Below the pieces are notes generated by a model, which saw nothing but the letters and a program-made list of their open reading frames with translations, was not told the DNA's origin and ran no database searches. DNA of 64,000 nucleotides from Fragum whitleyi (lineage: Eukaryota > Mollusca > Bivalvia > Cardiida > Cardiidae). This document shows, piece by piece, positions 46,130 to 58,689 of the stretch (the first letter of the stretch is position 1; each line of letters begins with the position of its first letter). The stretch is from contig OX411543.1 in the NCBI GenBank assembly GCA_948146395.1, positions 69,079,474 to 69,143,473 of the forward strand, read 5' to 3'. The position numbers were made by a program, and so were the translations under genes.

Positions 46130-47012
46130 GATCAATAAATTCGCGTTATTTTCGATTTGAATGACTAACAATTTAGTTAGTTTCTTCATACAATATGATC
46201 GAAAGCACTTTTTAATTTTAGCAAAGCGCGTTTAAAAAAAACGCGTAGTTGGCGGTCACGTGACGTCGTTCGAAGCACCTCCGTTCTAGTTACTAAATCC
46301 AGTCCTACCTCGATAGTGATTGAATTTTCCGTTTGAAATTAAAACTTTATAGTAGGTAGCTTAATCAACGCTTTGAAATTCAACTTTAAGCTTTTCTGAC
46401 AAGTATATTACGCTCAATTCTACACAAGACGCAACCTATTCGTGTTGTACAGCGGTTTCAACGTCGGAAGTAATCCGACCTAATAAACATCGAGTGATTT
46501 ACTAGATTACCTGTTTATGACCGAACAAGAAATATACCAGAACGGTGGTCACCATAGACGAAAGTTTCGCAAATGCCACTTAATCTAGAAAATCTCACAT
46601 GAATTCCGATGATTTCATTGAGTCTTAGTACACCAAATCGAAATGAGTGAAAATAAGATAATTATCGCTTTTAGCGGTAGATAAACCTTAACGAGATCTT
46701 TAAAGTCATATATATTGTAAATTCACTTATGAAGAGCACTGTCTGAATTAGAGGCGTTTCCATTAAGGTATCTACAAAAATGTGGCTTTCTTGCCATCTT
46801 AAGAAAGAAATGTTAACAGATATAATGTAGAAACCCTTATTACTCCAAAAGACGTTTAACGCAATTTCTCGACGGTGAGGGCTTACCGTCATCATACAAA
46901 TACTTCATTTACGCAATTATGTCGTCAAAATTACATAACTTACAAATGCCGTTCAGTGATCATTCAATCAGTTTTCAAAATTCATTACTGTAAACGTCGT
47001 ACAAAGTAAGCG
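46130..47012. other. No gene; isolated E-box/CRE-like site
   Basis: GTCACGTGACGTC at 46255-46267 fuses a palindromic E-box with a CRE half. A GCGCGTTTAAAAAAAACGCG palindrome lies just upstream. No transcript visible. Confidence 0.35.
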
Positions 47013-47013
47013 C

Positions 47014-47285
47014 CGCCGTCATAGCGCAGTTGGTAGCGCGACGACCTGTCAATCTAGAAGTCCCGGATTCGACCCCCGATGGTGGCACTCATCCTTTCCG
47101 ACTATTTGTCTCCCACCAATCGGTTGATAATCGCATACTTATGTGGGGTAGCAGCTGGAGGCTAGGGAAAAATGTCATGGTAGTATAGGTTTGAGAAATA
47201 CTAGGAATCCACTGTTAGGTGCTCCAGCCGCCGAGATATGACGGAAATAATGATGAAAGCGGCGTAAAACCACATTCAAACAAAT
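47014..47285 (+). mobile_element. RUDI-like SINE, full-length copy
   Basis: tRNA-like head with A box ATAGCGCAGTTGGTAGCGCG and B box CCCGGATTCGACCCCCG, then CACTCATCCTTTCCGACTAT, CACCAATCGGTTGATAATCG, AGCAGCTGGAGGCTAGGG, GGTGCTCCAGCCGCCGAG and GAAAGCGGCGTAAAACC. The tail is CATTCAAACAAATAAAC. Confidence 0.85.
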
Positions 47286-47394
47286 AAACAAAACGAACTA
47301 AGCAATAAACAAATAACTCGAATCTATTGATCACCCTCGTACTTATGAAATGCCTGAAAATGTTTGACATGTACACAATGGCAATGGCCGATTA

Positions 47395-47660
47395 AGGCCT
47401 GTTTACACATTCGCGATTTTTGCCTACGGTGCCGCTACGATTCGCCACGCATTGAAAAATCGTCGTGTACCGTGGTAATTCGAAGTAGAACCGTGGTTAA
47501 TCGTGGTGAATCCTGGTGAATCGTTTTGATTCGGGAAACTCCACGGAAGCGCTACAGAAGTTTAAAGGTATGGTCACATTTACGGCAATTATCGTAGTAA
47601 ATCGTACTCCATTTTACCATAGGCAAGCCGTGTCACTAATACGATTAACTAAGTTGAAGT
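47395..47660. repeat. Interspersed TCGTGGTGAAT-like short motifs
   Basis: GTGGTAATTCG, GTGGTTAATCG, GTGGTGAATCC and TGGTGAATCG follow one another around 47470-47525, after GGCCTGTTTACACATTCGCG. Resembles the end of a DNA transposon, but the other end was not found. Confidence 0.3.
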
Positions 47661-47664
47661 AAGA

Positions 47665-48514
47665 CATAGTACATTCAACAAAGGTACTATCAAAAAAATT
47701 CCGTAGAAACAAGTACGTGCGAGTAGGAACAACTACGAAGAATGATATCAATCCATGATATCTCTTGTTTGCTTTCTATAGATAAGTATCACGATTAGGA
47801 CAAAGACTAAAACCTAGCATTTTCTATCAGTCACCTTCGGGTATTTTAATTAATTTGTTGTAAAAACAAGCGAGTTTCAAACGACCGATTTCATGTGCAC
47901 TTCATGATTAGAATTTATCAATTTCATCTATTCTATTCGTACTCTGATGTAGTCCAACCCCACTGTTCCCCTTCTTGGTCGTAGCGCTAACTTTGACAGC
48001 TATTTATTCAATGGGTTGTACGGCAAACTAGTATTAGTCTTTGTCCTACTTTATCATCCAATCAGAATGCTGGATTTTTTAAATTTTTGATGATTTATTT
48101 TCAATAAACTAACCAGCTGAGGTTTATTTTGATCATTATTTCATTTAAACGTCAAGGTTTATTTGTTATTCTACGCATGCGTACATACCAAACCATACCC
48201 CCCCCCCCTGAATATGCAACGAACAAGTGGGAGGTAAAGGAGAAAATCGTGATTCACGTGCACATATTGCATTCCCCATATTCTACTCTGATTTGGACCT
48301 GGTTGTGCGTGACATGGTCTGGCCATTTGTTTGCATGTGGTTTACCCCTGATATCAACACCATTGCAGTTATTTCGCAATGGTTGGTGCACCTACCCATA
48401 GTTAGTTCGCTTACTTAACACTAAGTAATAAGTAATAAATGTATGTATTGCTTATTCCGTTTAAATCTTGCAACATGCTGTCAATAATACAAAAGGCGGG
48501 AAAAAGACTAAGTC
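47665..48514. other. No gene supported
   Basis: A poly-C run near 48199-48208 and chance frames at 48129-48418. Confidence 0.4.
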
Positions 48515-48626
48515 AGTTAAACGCTAATAATTGAAAATTAAACGATTTAAACAGCCTCAGTCGGTCACTACGTTCCCTCCTTTCGGCTGTTTAAATCGTT
48601 TAATTTTCAATTATTAGGATTTAACT
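48515..48626. mobile_element. Perfect 32-base-arm hairpin
   Basis: Arms at 48525-48556 and 48585-48616 are perfectly complementary (TAATAATTGAAAATTAAACG, continuing ATTTAAACAGCC). Weaker pairing of AGTTAAACGC with GGATTTAACT extends outward. The loop is 28 bases, GC-richer (GTCGGTCACTACGTTCCC). A recent foldback insertion or constrained stem. Confidence 0.75.
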
Positions 48627-48629
48627 ATT

Positions 48630-49204
48630 ACTTAATTTCTTCTCAAATTTGTGTTTAACAACATGAAGTGTGATTAAAGCGAGGGTCCACGTTTAAGCAA
48701 AATACATAAACTGATGTTTTATATGATTTCATTTAAGTCCTTTATTCAATCTTCAAAACAAATAATTACATGGTTACTCTTCCCTCTATCCGGGGTTTGA
48801 CTTAGATGTTATTTTTCGACTAGTCTCTTTTGGCGGAGACTAGTCAAATCAAAGTACAGAAAGTACTGATAAGTTGGAATGCATTCAAGAGACGGTGACA
48901 TCAAGCCACTAACGAAGCTGACGCCTCCCGCCTACCACAAGTGATCACGTCTTTTGACGGGCGTATACTAATCAGTGTATTTCAACAACGAGAGACGCTT
49001 AATTCCCTGAATCGCTATACAGGCCTGCATCTGATAAAAGAAAAATAACAAAAAAGAAGAAATGAGAGAAAATAATTCTGTATTAGAAAAACCAAGAAAA
49101 TATATTCGTGCTTATTTTAAATTAATGTACACGCAGATGATATGATTACCATGCACTAATCGAGGAGAAAAGAGCATAATTGTTCATGAGTATTGTAAGT
49201 ATTC
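48630..49204. other. No gene seen
   Basis: TTTTCGACTAGTCTC and GAGACTAGTCAAA at about 48816-48848 form a small palindrome. Otherwise nothing supported. Confidence 0.4.
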
Positions 49205-49380
49205 CAGTGGGACCTGGGGTCTCTTTCAAGAACAAAAATCGTACGATAGCTATTATACTTTAGGAGATATACTCCGGACAAGTAAAGTGACGGAACCTCG
49301 GAACGATGGAACGACGGAATGACGGACGGAGACCATTACTATATCCCCTTGCCGAAAACGACGGGGGATAATAGAGCTGT
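49205..49380 (+). mobile_element. 3' end of a modular element
   Basis: AATGACGGACGGAGACC leads to ACTATATCCCCTTGCCGAAA and ACGACGGGGGATAATAGAGCT, a stem of CCCC and GGGG strands ending GAGCT. The upstream part carries ATCGTACGATAGC, echoed at 50186 (ATCGTACGATTGTG). Confidence 0.5.
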
Positions 49381-49439
49381 TAACTTTCATCTTGTACAAA
49401 TGTACAATTTGTATTATAAGAAAATTAACAATACGGACA

Positions 49440-50060
49440 TTTTTTCCATGAAGGAGGAGTTGTATTCAAAAGAATTTTGACATGAAGGCCCTTTTTCTTT
49501 GACGCGACTGAAATTCACTTAACTGTAACAACATGCAAATATTCATGTAACAATGTACATTTCGTAAAAAAATCTTTGAGATAAGTCCATAAATAAAGGA
49601 GGAGTTGCGTTCACAAGCATTTTACAAGAAGGTCCCTTTTTCTATGACGTAATTGTAATTCACCAAACCGCGACTATATAGGCAAGGTCAGGTGACTAGG
49701 AACATTTTTTGAAAGTTTCATCCAAATCATTCCATTAAAGGAGGAGGAGTTGTGTTCACAATTTTCTTTTCAAGAAGGCCCCCCTTTTCCATGGCACGGC
49801 TAAAATTCTCCTACGTTTGAATATGCGCTAAGTCAGGTGACTAGGAACGTTTTGTGACAGTATCATCAAAATCGGTCCATAAATGGAGGGGGAGTTGTGT
49901 TCACAAATTTTTTACATGAAATGCGGCTGAAATTCACCAAACCATGAGTTTATGCGCAAGGTCAGGTGACTAGGAACACTCTGTTATAAGTTTCATCCAA
50001 ATACAACCAGAAACTTTGGAGGAGTTGTGCTTTACAAGAAAAGTGGGCGTACTTGCGTAC
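49440..50060 (+). repeat. Tandem array, period about 141-145 bp
   Basis: GGAGTTG words at 49456, 49601, 49746, 49881 and 50021 (spacings 145, 145, 135, 140), with AAGGTCAGGTGACTAGGAAC and AGGCCCCTTTTTCCATGAC-like words in each unit. Related units occur at 14.7-15.05 kb and near 61.5 kb. Confidence 0.7.
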
Positions 50061-50434
50061 GTATGATTGCACAGTCAAAATCGCAAAAATTCACGACTGG
50101 CCTTTAGGTGTTGCAAATTTATGAGTAAATTAAACAATACGGCATGTTTCTTGAAAGCCAAAAATGTTTCTTGAAATCCAATTTTAATCGTACGATTGTG
50201 ATACGATCAAATTTCGGTCGTAGGACCTTTCTTGAAAAAGGCCCCTGAAGACAAAACACGTGGGGTTGGTAACTCGTTCAGATATTTGATAAAAACCAAG
50301 GCTGTAGTTAATCTGTCATAATCTTCAATGATATTTGAAGATTGCGCAAATGCGTATTTTTGCACATTGAATTTATTTACTAAGCCATTTTAAAGAAAAT
50401 AGACAAGAGCAGAAAGAGAAGATAAATATTTGCC

Positions 50435-50536
50435 TATAGACCCGCAGTTTAGGGTGAGTGATCAAAGGTATTTTTTTTCTATACAGGTGGAGACAAAATT
50501 GACCTTTGATCACCCACTTAAACTTGTGGATCTATA
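50435..50536. repeat. Imperfect hairpin, 35-base arms
   Basis: TATAGACCCGCAGTTTAGGG (50435 on) faces ACCTTTGATCACCCACTTAA and GTGGATCTATA (50502-50536) across a T-rich 32-base loop. The 97-codon frame at 50430-50723 starts at TTG inside the left arm and is not supported. Confidence 0.6.
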
Positions 50537-50810
50537 CCTTCATCGATCCTTGCTGCGTCCACCATCAGAGAAATTATCGCGCGATTTGGAAATGGGTTTC
50601 GTTTTTTGTTGTTATTGTTTTAGAGAAGTATTAGAAAGAGAATATTTGCTGGATCGTACTTTAATACAGATAAATAATCTGCAGATGTTGCACGGTTCTA
50701 GTGCTGCTTTACGGAACAATTAGATACAAAAAAATTTAAACTATTTTGTAGAAGTGTGTAAAAAGTTCGTTCAGAAAGAGAAACTAGAACTCTAAAAGAA
50801 GCTACAGCAT

Positions 50811-50945
50811 AATTCTACGAAAAACCGCTCGCGACATTACCATATAAACAGATCACGTGATTGGCTTGTGCTATTTCCACAATTCTATGAAAAACAGGTC
50901 GCGACATTACCAAATAAGCAGATCACGTGATTGGCTAGTGCCATT
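50811..50945. promoter_or_regulatory. Tandem 70-base duplication with E-box plus inverted CCAAT
   Basis: Two units, exactly 70 bases apart, each hold GATCACGTGATTGGCT (50851-50866 and 50921-50936): a CACGTG E-box 2 bases from ATTGG, the NF-Y site in reverse. Another ATTGG lies near 50962 and an octamer ATGCAAAT at 51002-51009. Such clusters occur in promoters, but no transcript start is supported; it may be repeat-borne. Confidence 0.35.
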
Positions 50946-50949
50946 GTCA

Positions 50950-51800
50950 ATAGCTGACTCTATTGGACTTGACTTATCACATGATTTCCAAATATTTAGT
51001 TATGCAAATATGTGATACTAGTAAATTCGTACGCAAGTTTCAATAAATATCGTTTAAAACATAAATTAGCGTGTTTATAATTAACATGAAGTGACAGTTG
51101 TGTAATTGTTCAACATTACTACTTCTTGGTGAAATAAACTGCATGTCTATGTCAAGTTGAGCTATACAAAATAGGCCGAAATGTATTCACATCCTGTTCA
51201 CGTGATATGTGTTATTAGAAAACCCGAAATGAAATTGTCTTGTGTTCATTTTGCGGTTTTGTTAAATCTAAGTTGGAATTGCTCCGCATTCCAACTTAAA
51301 AATAACATCGCAGTCCAACCCCCGATAAAGGATGAGGTCACCCCACTGTACACCTTCCTATATTGTATTACTTAGATGTGTTAAAAAAGGTAAAAAATCA
51401 CATTCAGCAAGTTGTCAACAATACATGATATTTAATTTAGTTATATCTTTGGCTTTTGACGCCGTTGATCAATATATTTGAGTAACGACTCTTTTCTACA
51501 CTCATACGAGCTCAAAAATAGATTCCTAACATTACTATCTGTAAAATGAACGACAGCCGGATGCACTGAATGAATAATATATACCCAATGATTTTATTTT
51601 GTCTGGAAGAATGGGGGTTATTGAATGTCATAATATGGCCTTCTACAGAAGAGTTGAATAATCTCGTTTAACAGTTTGATATTACTCGGATCAGGTCACA
51701 CTTGTGTAATAATTGTAATTTAAGTCTAGAGAGAACATTGTCACTTCTACTAGGGCTGGTCAATGAAAGGCATAATCTTGGAATACCCATGTAGTGACTA
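50950..51800. other. No gene seen
   Basis: Short frames only (51181-51375). Confidence 0.4.
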
Positions 51801-51806
51801 TATTAT

Positions 51807-51905
51807 ATAAAGCGGGGTATGATAAAATTATGCACGGATTTTTAATAAAATCTGACTCATATCAATCATAAAACGACGTGTTTTATGGAATACCCACCGC
51901 TTATC
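51807..51905. repeat. Decayed hairpin, 99 bases
   Basis: ATAAAGCGGGGTATGATAAA faces the reverse complement of TTTTATGGAATACCCACCGC and TTAT, with gaps. Small foldback relic. Confidence 0.45.
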
Positions 51906-51909
51906 CGAC

Positions 51910-52725
51910 CCACCGTTAATATGACGTCAAGCTTTGAGACACGTTATTAACGCATTAAACCCATATTTATTTTAATCGTCAACGCTTGCTTTCTTTTTTT
52001 TGTACATAATGTCTTTCATTCCCTTGTGAGTATATTGTTCATTGCATTGAGTCAAAATCACAATTGTTTGGTGCAAAATACTTCTTCTTTTGATGATTAT
52101 CTTTTATATTATGTTTCAGGCAATTGTGCGATTAGTCTTTAGACGTCAACGACGCTTGCTTTGCTAGCCGGCTAGAAATGAATTTAATATTTAATTTTTC
52201 TTTTACATATTTTCACTAATTTCCATTTGTATCAAAACAGTCATTATTTCATTCAAATGTCATTAGAAATTGGTGAATAGTGTTATTATTCTCCTTCTTT
52301 AAGGAACGTCTTTTAACAATATAGTCGCTAAGGCTATAATGACGTCCTACTTTACTTTAATGACATTTTGAGAAAATGAATTACTGCCCATTTATCTAGC
52401 AACGTTTGGTGAAAGTCACACCATTAACACAAGAATAAGACGTAATTTATTTAAAAAAATATATAATATAAACAAAAAGTGGGCCTCAATTCCATAGCTA
52501 CCATTCTTACGAGCTGAATTGTGACTGGAAATAAGTATTTTGCTGCATTCTTTCAAAATACGTGCAATTAAGCCTGTTTTATACAGTTTAAATAAAGACT
52601 AAGGAAAATATGACATTTTCAAAGAAACATGCAATACTAAGGAGTAAATAACTAAATATTAAATACGTCTCCATTAAATATCGAATTTATGAACTCGAAA
52701 GCAGACATTATCCCAAAAAGTATCG
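51910..52725. other. No gene seen
   Basis: A GTCAACGCTTGCTTTC word near 51979 recurs as CGACGCTTGCTTTGC near 52149. Otherwise AT-rich. Confidence 0.4.
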
Positions 52726-53240
52726 TTTTTGGCTCACCCGAGTACGATGTGCTCAATATTAGCTTTTCGAAGTCTTTTTGTCCGTCGTCCGACGGAATCG
52801 TCAAAAATCCTTTAAACATCTTCTCCTCTGTGACCAATGAGTGGATTTCAACTGGATTTGGTAGACTTTTATGAAAACTTATTCCTGAAAATTTTATTGA
52901 CCCGCAAATATGGGCATAGCAGGGCGTGGCTTAATTTGACTTCTGAATATTTAAACGTCTTTTCGTCTCAAAAAGGTTGGCAAATTTCAACCAAACCTAG
53001 CGTAAATGTTCTTAGGTTGATGGTCTTAACCTGTTATTGACTCGACAGGAGGGGAAGGGTAATTTTGGCTTTGTAATCTTTAAATGTCTTCCTTTCCGAA
53101 ACCAGTTGGTGCTATCAACGAAACGCAGAGTGTCTATCATTGTCAGAACTTTCCTTTACGCCAGACGGGTCAAGAAAGTACATGTAGTATCATTTTGTTC
53201 CGTATCAATTAGTCTGGCATTCTATGAAAGATCAGACAAG
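52726..53240 (-). mobile_element. 3' end and core of a modular element
   Basis: On plus, GGCTCACCCGAGTACGATG with TGCTCAATATTAGCTT is the terminal stem-loop in reverse, followed by TTGTCCGTCGTCCGACGG and core units (CATCTTCTCCTCTGTGACC, CGCAAATATGGGCATAGC, AGGGCGTGGC). This end module matches 38998-39031 although the core differs. No 5' module seen. Confidence 0.6.
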
Positions 53241-53689
53241 TACAGTTAGCAACATCGTGTAATTGCCATTCACCTCGATCAAAATCATTTGAAACAGCGC
53301 TCCCTTCATGCATCCCAAATACGAATTTAAACCATTCAAAAACGTCCCAAAATCACTACGACGTCGCGCACGGTGATGCTTAACATTTGAAATTGAACGT
53401 CTCCCGTTCAGTTTCATCTGCCGTATTTTCCAAACCTGTTGGTCAATTTCTATGTTCTTTATATCAATTGAACCACAAGAAAGCATACTTTAATAGTATA
53501 TTTGTTAGGTGAATCGCGAAAAATGAAATTCCCGTTGAATTAAGCTTCTTTGTCACCCTAACCCGTAAATTACGTCTGTAAAACGTAACAAATTATGTGT
53601 GGGTAGATTTCTTTAAAATCCCTAAAGTGCATTAAATAGTTCATGAAAAATGTTGAGAATCTTAATGCTTGAGTGAGAGGTACATTACA
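53241..53689. other. No gene supported
   Basis: CATTCAAAAACGTCCCAAAATC near 53333 is a weak relative of the 1260/3290 repeat. Confidence 0.35.
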
Positions 53690-53955
53690 TTTTTTTCACT
53701 CTGAGGATAACACGATAAAGGGTCGAATGACTCTTATTTCCATCGTGGTCCTAACTCATTCCAGATCTTATCCTACGCATTGAGAGAGGGACAATGGGTT
53801 CTAACCACTGCTACCCACTTTTACAGCTATGTGGACTGGGGCCCTGTCTGTAAAGTGTCCTACCCAAATACACTACCCGCCTCCGGTGGGGCTCGAACCC
53901 GCAACTACCAGGTTACGAGTCGAGCGCGCTAACCACTCGGCCAACGAGCCAGACT
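53690..53955 (-). mobile_element. Second SINE family, tRNA-headed
   Basis: The minus-strand head (53952-53880) reads CTCGTTGGCCGAGTGGTTAG, then GCGCTCGACTCGTAACC, then the perfect B box GCGGGTTCGAGCCCCAC. The anticodon loop CTCGTAA gives CGT, though the head resembles initiator/elongator Met tRNAs as well as Thr. A 190-base body (GGGCCCCAGTCCACATAGC, TAGGACCACGATGGAAATAAG) ends in GTGAAAAAAATG at 53690. Its body is unrelated to the other SINE. Confidence 0.7.
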
Positions 53956-54769
53956 GTGACATCATATTAGTAGGTGAACTAAAATGACCGCCAGTAAAAT
54001 AAGAAAAACAATGATAGAGATTTATTTCACAATTCAAAAGTTGTAAAACGTCAAATTTAAACGAAAAATCGGCGTGAAATATGGTAAAGTTTGCTCAATA
54101 TCTTTACAAATAATAAATTAAATTTTGTGAAATTTTAAAATGAAAATATTATTTTTTTCTAGTTTTCGTTAATGTGGTTAAAAATAATAATACGACATAT
54201 AAAACAAAATAAAGAAAGAAAATATGTGTGGACACAATTTCTTACATACGCGAGTCTTATAGCCGGTTTGCAAAATGCTTCGCTGCCTCATTTGATAATC
54301 AAAATGATTATCATAAATCATTCTACATTTTTGAAGTATTATTTTTTCGTACATTCACAAGAAAAAAATTCGTACAGATACGGTTAAAAAGATCAAAAAT
54401 ATTTAGATTTGGCTGTGTGGACATACTTTTCAAAAACGTATAATTTTCAACATCTTACGTTATTACATTGCGCGATGTGCTTTTTCAGCAATATAGAAAT
54501 GGTTAATGCCGATTGATAGTAAAATGCTTCTAGCAAGAAAGAGTTAATTATTTCTTATTCGGAAAATAACTGACTTAGCATTTTTAAAAAAAATTAAATA
54601 CGCATAACAAATCACATGCGATAAACAAGAAGCGCTTCAGAAGATGTAATGTAATACCGTCTGAAATGGCAAAATCGACGTTACCAAATGTTAAGCATTA
54701 GCGTGCGCGACGTCTAAACAATTAAGTTTTATTAATCGAAAGAAAAAACAACAACACAATTTCACTGAT

Positions 54770-54890
54770 GAATTATCTCCCTTGGAAGTCATTCAAAACT
54801 CGCTCCACTCATTCATTCAATAATCTTCCAAAATAATTCCAAAAACACTCTTCTTCTCAATTACACGATGGCAATTCCTGGCTACTTAAT
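54770..54890 (+). repeat. Partial copy of the 1260/3290 dispersed repeat
   Basis: AATTATCTCCCTTGG, CACTCATTCATTCAATAAT, CAAAATAATTCC and TCAATTACACGATGGC follow the order of the second part of the repeat. Confidence 0.5.
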
Positions 54891-54949
54891 TTTTCAGGTC
54901 AGATCGATCGTGTTTGTAAAGATAGATTTTAATCTCATATGATGTAACT

Positions 54950-55150
54950 AGCTCGATTTCAACCTTATTTGGCAAAATGTCCCCCGTGAGAGCCGTCCCA
55001 ATATTTATTCGCTTAATCTTGTTTGATCCCCAAATATGAACGTGAAAGGACGTGGCATTTTTTATTCTTTTTATTAGGAAATTATAAGCACCTTTTCCCA
55101 AGTAACCACTAGGCCAATTTTAAGCAAAAATGGCATAAATGCTCCTCGTG
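54950..55150 (-). repeat. Modular-family core fragment beside a TA tract
   Basis: TTTGATCCCCAAATATGAAC, GTGAAAGGACGTGGCATTT and CCACTAGGCCAATTTTAAG match the CCACGCCC-type core in reverse. Confidence 0.5.
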
Positions 55151-55152
55151 TC

Positions 55153-56055
<903 letters not shown>

Positions 56056-56059
56056 TTTT

Positions 56060-56290
56060 CCCTCCATTAGATCCTTGGGTTCCTCTTCTTAAAACTACAA
56101 AACACAATATTCGATGGATCCTAGGATATAGAGGTTGCAGGGCGGGACAGTGTTTTACTTAGAAGTCTTAAAACAACAATATATTTTGTGGACTTCGTAT
56201 CTGAAATTTTGATTAGACCCAAAATATGGGTATTTCTTTGAACGAGTTATTCAAATGAGTGATTTAGGGCCATTCTAGGCCACTTGTTAA
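56060..56290 (-). mobile_element. 5' end of a modular element
   Basis: Minus strand from 56290: AACAAGTGGCCTAGAATGGC then CCTAAATCACTCATTTGAA, clearly the 5' module of 20569 and 38194 with a few changes. Core words CCCATATTTTGGGTC and CCCGCCCTGCAACC follow. Confidence 0.6.
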
Positions 56291-56310
56291 AGTATCGAAT
56301 GCTTCAAGGA

Positions 56311-56372
56311 CCAAAGCTCAGTTGGCAGCACGGCGGATTCCCAGTCATTTGGTCGTGTGTTTGCGCCCTGTC
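56311..56372 (+). pseudogene. tRNA-like pseudogene
   Basis: AAGCTCAGTTGGCAGCACGG fits an A box. About 30 bases on, GTGTGTTTGCGCCCTG is a changed B box. Isolated, with no SINE body recognised after it. Confidence 0.4.
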
Positions 56373-56379
56373 ACAAATT

Positions 56380-58305
56380 GACTGAAGTATTATTTTATTA
56401 ATTTGATTAAAAGGTATTCTTGGGGTCAACATTATTTTCTGTACATGTAGTAAATTAAGGTCATTTTTTCAGTATTGGAAATAAACATTGAATACTAATT
56501 AAATACGAGAAAATGAATGAAAATGCCATTTGTATTTTATACCTATATTCCTCCAATCAAACAAGACAAAAGCTCGGTAGAAGATTAACTATAGGTGTTA
56601 ATGGAAACTGCTTCAAGACCGTGAAACAATTAGATATATCGCTACGTTATCTAGTACATTAATGACAATTAGATAATTTTAGCATATCAGTTAAAGGAGC
56701 AAGCTACACTCAAAGTAAGACCATATTTCTAGCAACTTTAATTGTGCGCATCATAATTAGAGTGGTAATTACACAAAGAATATTAATCTACTTTTGTATT
56801 TAGACCCTGCGCATTAAACTGTAGTTAGATTTTGCGTTGTGAGCCGTGAAATCAACTTTTTGCCGTTAGATTCTCGTGTCATTTGTTCGAAAAAGATAAA
56901 ACAGGTTAAAATAACGCTTAAAGAAAGTTGAAAATTTGCCTTTTAAACCAACGCTATTGCTTGTCTGAAAACGTAAAGTCACTCACACATGTACTTTCAT
57001 AATTCCAGTAAAGGGGACAGGTTAAATTCAAATCTTTTGCTTTTTAATCATACCCGATTTACCTATGGTAATGAAATCAACGCCTACGTCAGAGCTCAGT
57101 TTTGAAAATACACATATACCGCGTTTTATACTTACAATATTAACGGTTGGTGTGTTCATAGTTCGCCACTCCTTACTCTTGAAAGCACTTTATCTCAATG
57201 TGTTTTTTCTGCATCCCAGTGTCTGTCTGCGATTAATATGCCTTTATTTAACCAATACCTTGTAGCTACATCTTTTTAAGTTGTAATTAATCTTAATATC
57301 AAATTAGGCTTTCTGAGTATTACAAAAATTGGCATACGGCGCCAATATTTACCTATTTACTTATATTTCTTTTATTTACTTCAATGGGAAAGCCTTTACC
57401 ATTCTCTTTGACAAATTCTTACAATACAGAATGCCGCACACATTGAAGTGTAGCCTAAAAGCTGTTGATGCCTCTGGTTGTTTTCACATTAATTTTCCAC
57501 ATTAACAGAACAGAGATTCAATCGTACGTAACCTATCGATGTAACAATGCTTACATTGGGGGGGGGGGGGGTAACTGTTGTTTGCCAATATGCTAAGGAT
57601 AAAGCATTTGTCTTATGAAAAGTTGGCTCTATACGCGTTACTAGATGTTTTTATATACGAATTGGTTAAACAATTAACAACTTTTTGTTGAGATGAATTT
57701 TTTCCAAAAAAAGAAATATCAAAATTCCCGGAACAAGACCCCCTTCCATCATTAAGTGTGCACAATTACAGTGCTTACAGCATATCATTTTCTATTACAC
57801 GATGAATGATCGTCGGTTTTTAAATAGTGAAGTGACTCTCAAATAGTTGATCAAAATAATTATTACTTAAAAGAAACATTCATTAATTCTTAAAATCACA
57901 GTCTTTTCAAGACATTGGGTGAGAAGCATGTTGACAATATAAAACCCGTTTTCAATATGGACACAAAGACTTGGATTCACCCAAAGACGTTTGGTACCTT
58001 TAATGCAAATGTCGACAAATATGTCCCACAGAGGGGAAATAAGTGAAAAAGGCAATTAGAGTCAATCATATTTCAAACTGTTATTGCAGACAACCTATGA
58101 ATATTTTAGCCAGTTGCAATATCCGCTTTCACACCATCTGACTAAAAAAATAAAGTGGAACCAATAGAAAAGATGTCTGAAATTTGCTCGACAGAAGTGA
58201 AGATCAAGGGAAAATATTTCTTGTCGTTGTTTTAGTACCTGTGTGCTTGTTTCCGTTTTCCAACAAGTAGTTTTAGCTCAAGTGAACACATTGTTCTCAA
58301 GATGG
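56380..58305. other. No gene supported
   Basis: A poly-G tract at 57558-57571. If the plus-strand gene model at 59820 is real, upstream exons might lie here, but none was identified. Confidence 0.35.
57558..57571. repeat. Poly-G tract
   Basis: Fourteen consecutive G. Confidence 0.9.
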
Positions 58306-58309
58306 GATT

Positions 58310-58545
58310 TTATGGTATTTTGTTTATCTCGGGCGTCGCATGTTCCCCTCCAAAACCTGGGTCGTCATGGATTCGATCCTCGGACGCGGCATATAACTTT
58401 CCGACATTTACCTTCCACCAGTGGGTGGATGACCGTACACCTATGTGGGATAGCTGGGGGAAAGGAATGAAAGGAAATGACGCGGGTAATACAAGGAAAC
58501 CATTGTTATCTTCTTCAGCCACTTATAGCTATGAATGAGGAGTAA
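58310..58545 (+). mobile_element. RUDI-like SINE, decayed
   Basis: Head remnant GGGCGTCGCATGTTCCC and B-box-like GGATTCGATCCTCGGACGCG, then AACTTTCCGACATTTACC, CACCAGTGGGTGGATGACCG, CACCTATGTGGGATAGC and TACAAGGAAACCATTGTTA. The tail is lost. Just upstream, AGCTCAAGTGAACACATTG may be a worn modular-element end. Confidence 0.65.
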
Positions 58546-58689
58546 TGTATTTTGCACGATCTGAAGCCACAGTGACTCTTAAAATGATTCAGCATTATTA
58601 TTTATACCTTACAAATACTTTAAATAGTAACGGTTTATAGTTAATTAAGATAATGAGCGATTTTCCAGCCAGAATACACAAGAGTCAGC

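Noticed and set aside
50430..50723. 97-codon plus frame
   Set aside because: TTG start inside a hairpin arm and no recognisable domain.
53880..53952. Working tRNA-Thr(CGT) gene
   Set aside because: Acceptor and anticodon stems have several mispairs and a SINE-like body with an A-rich end follows directly.
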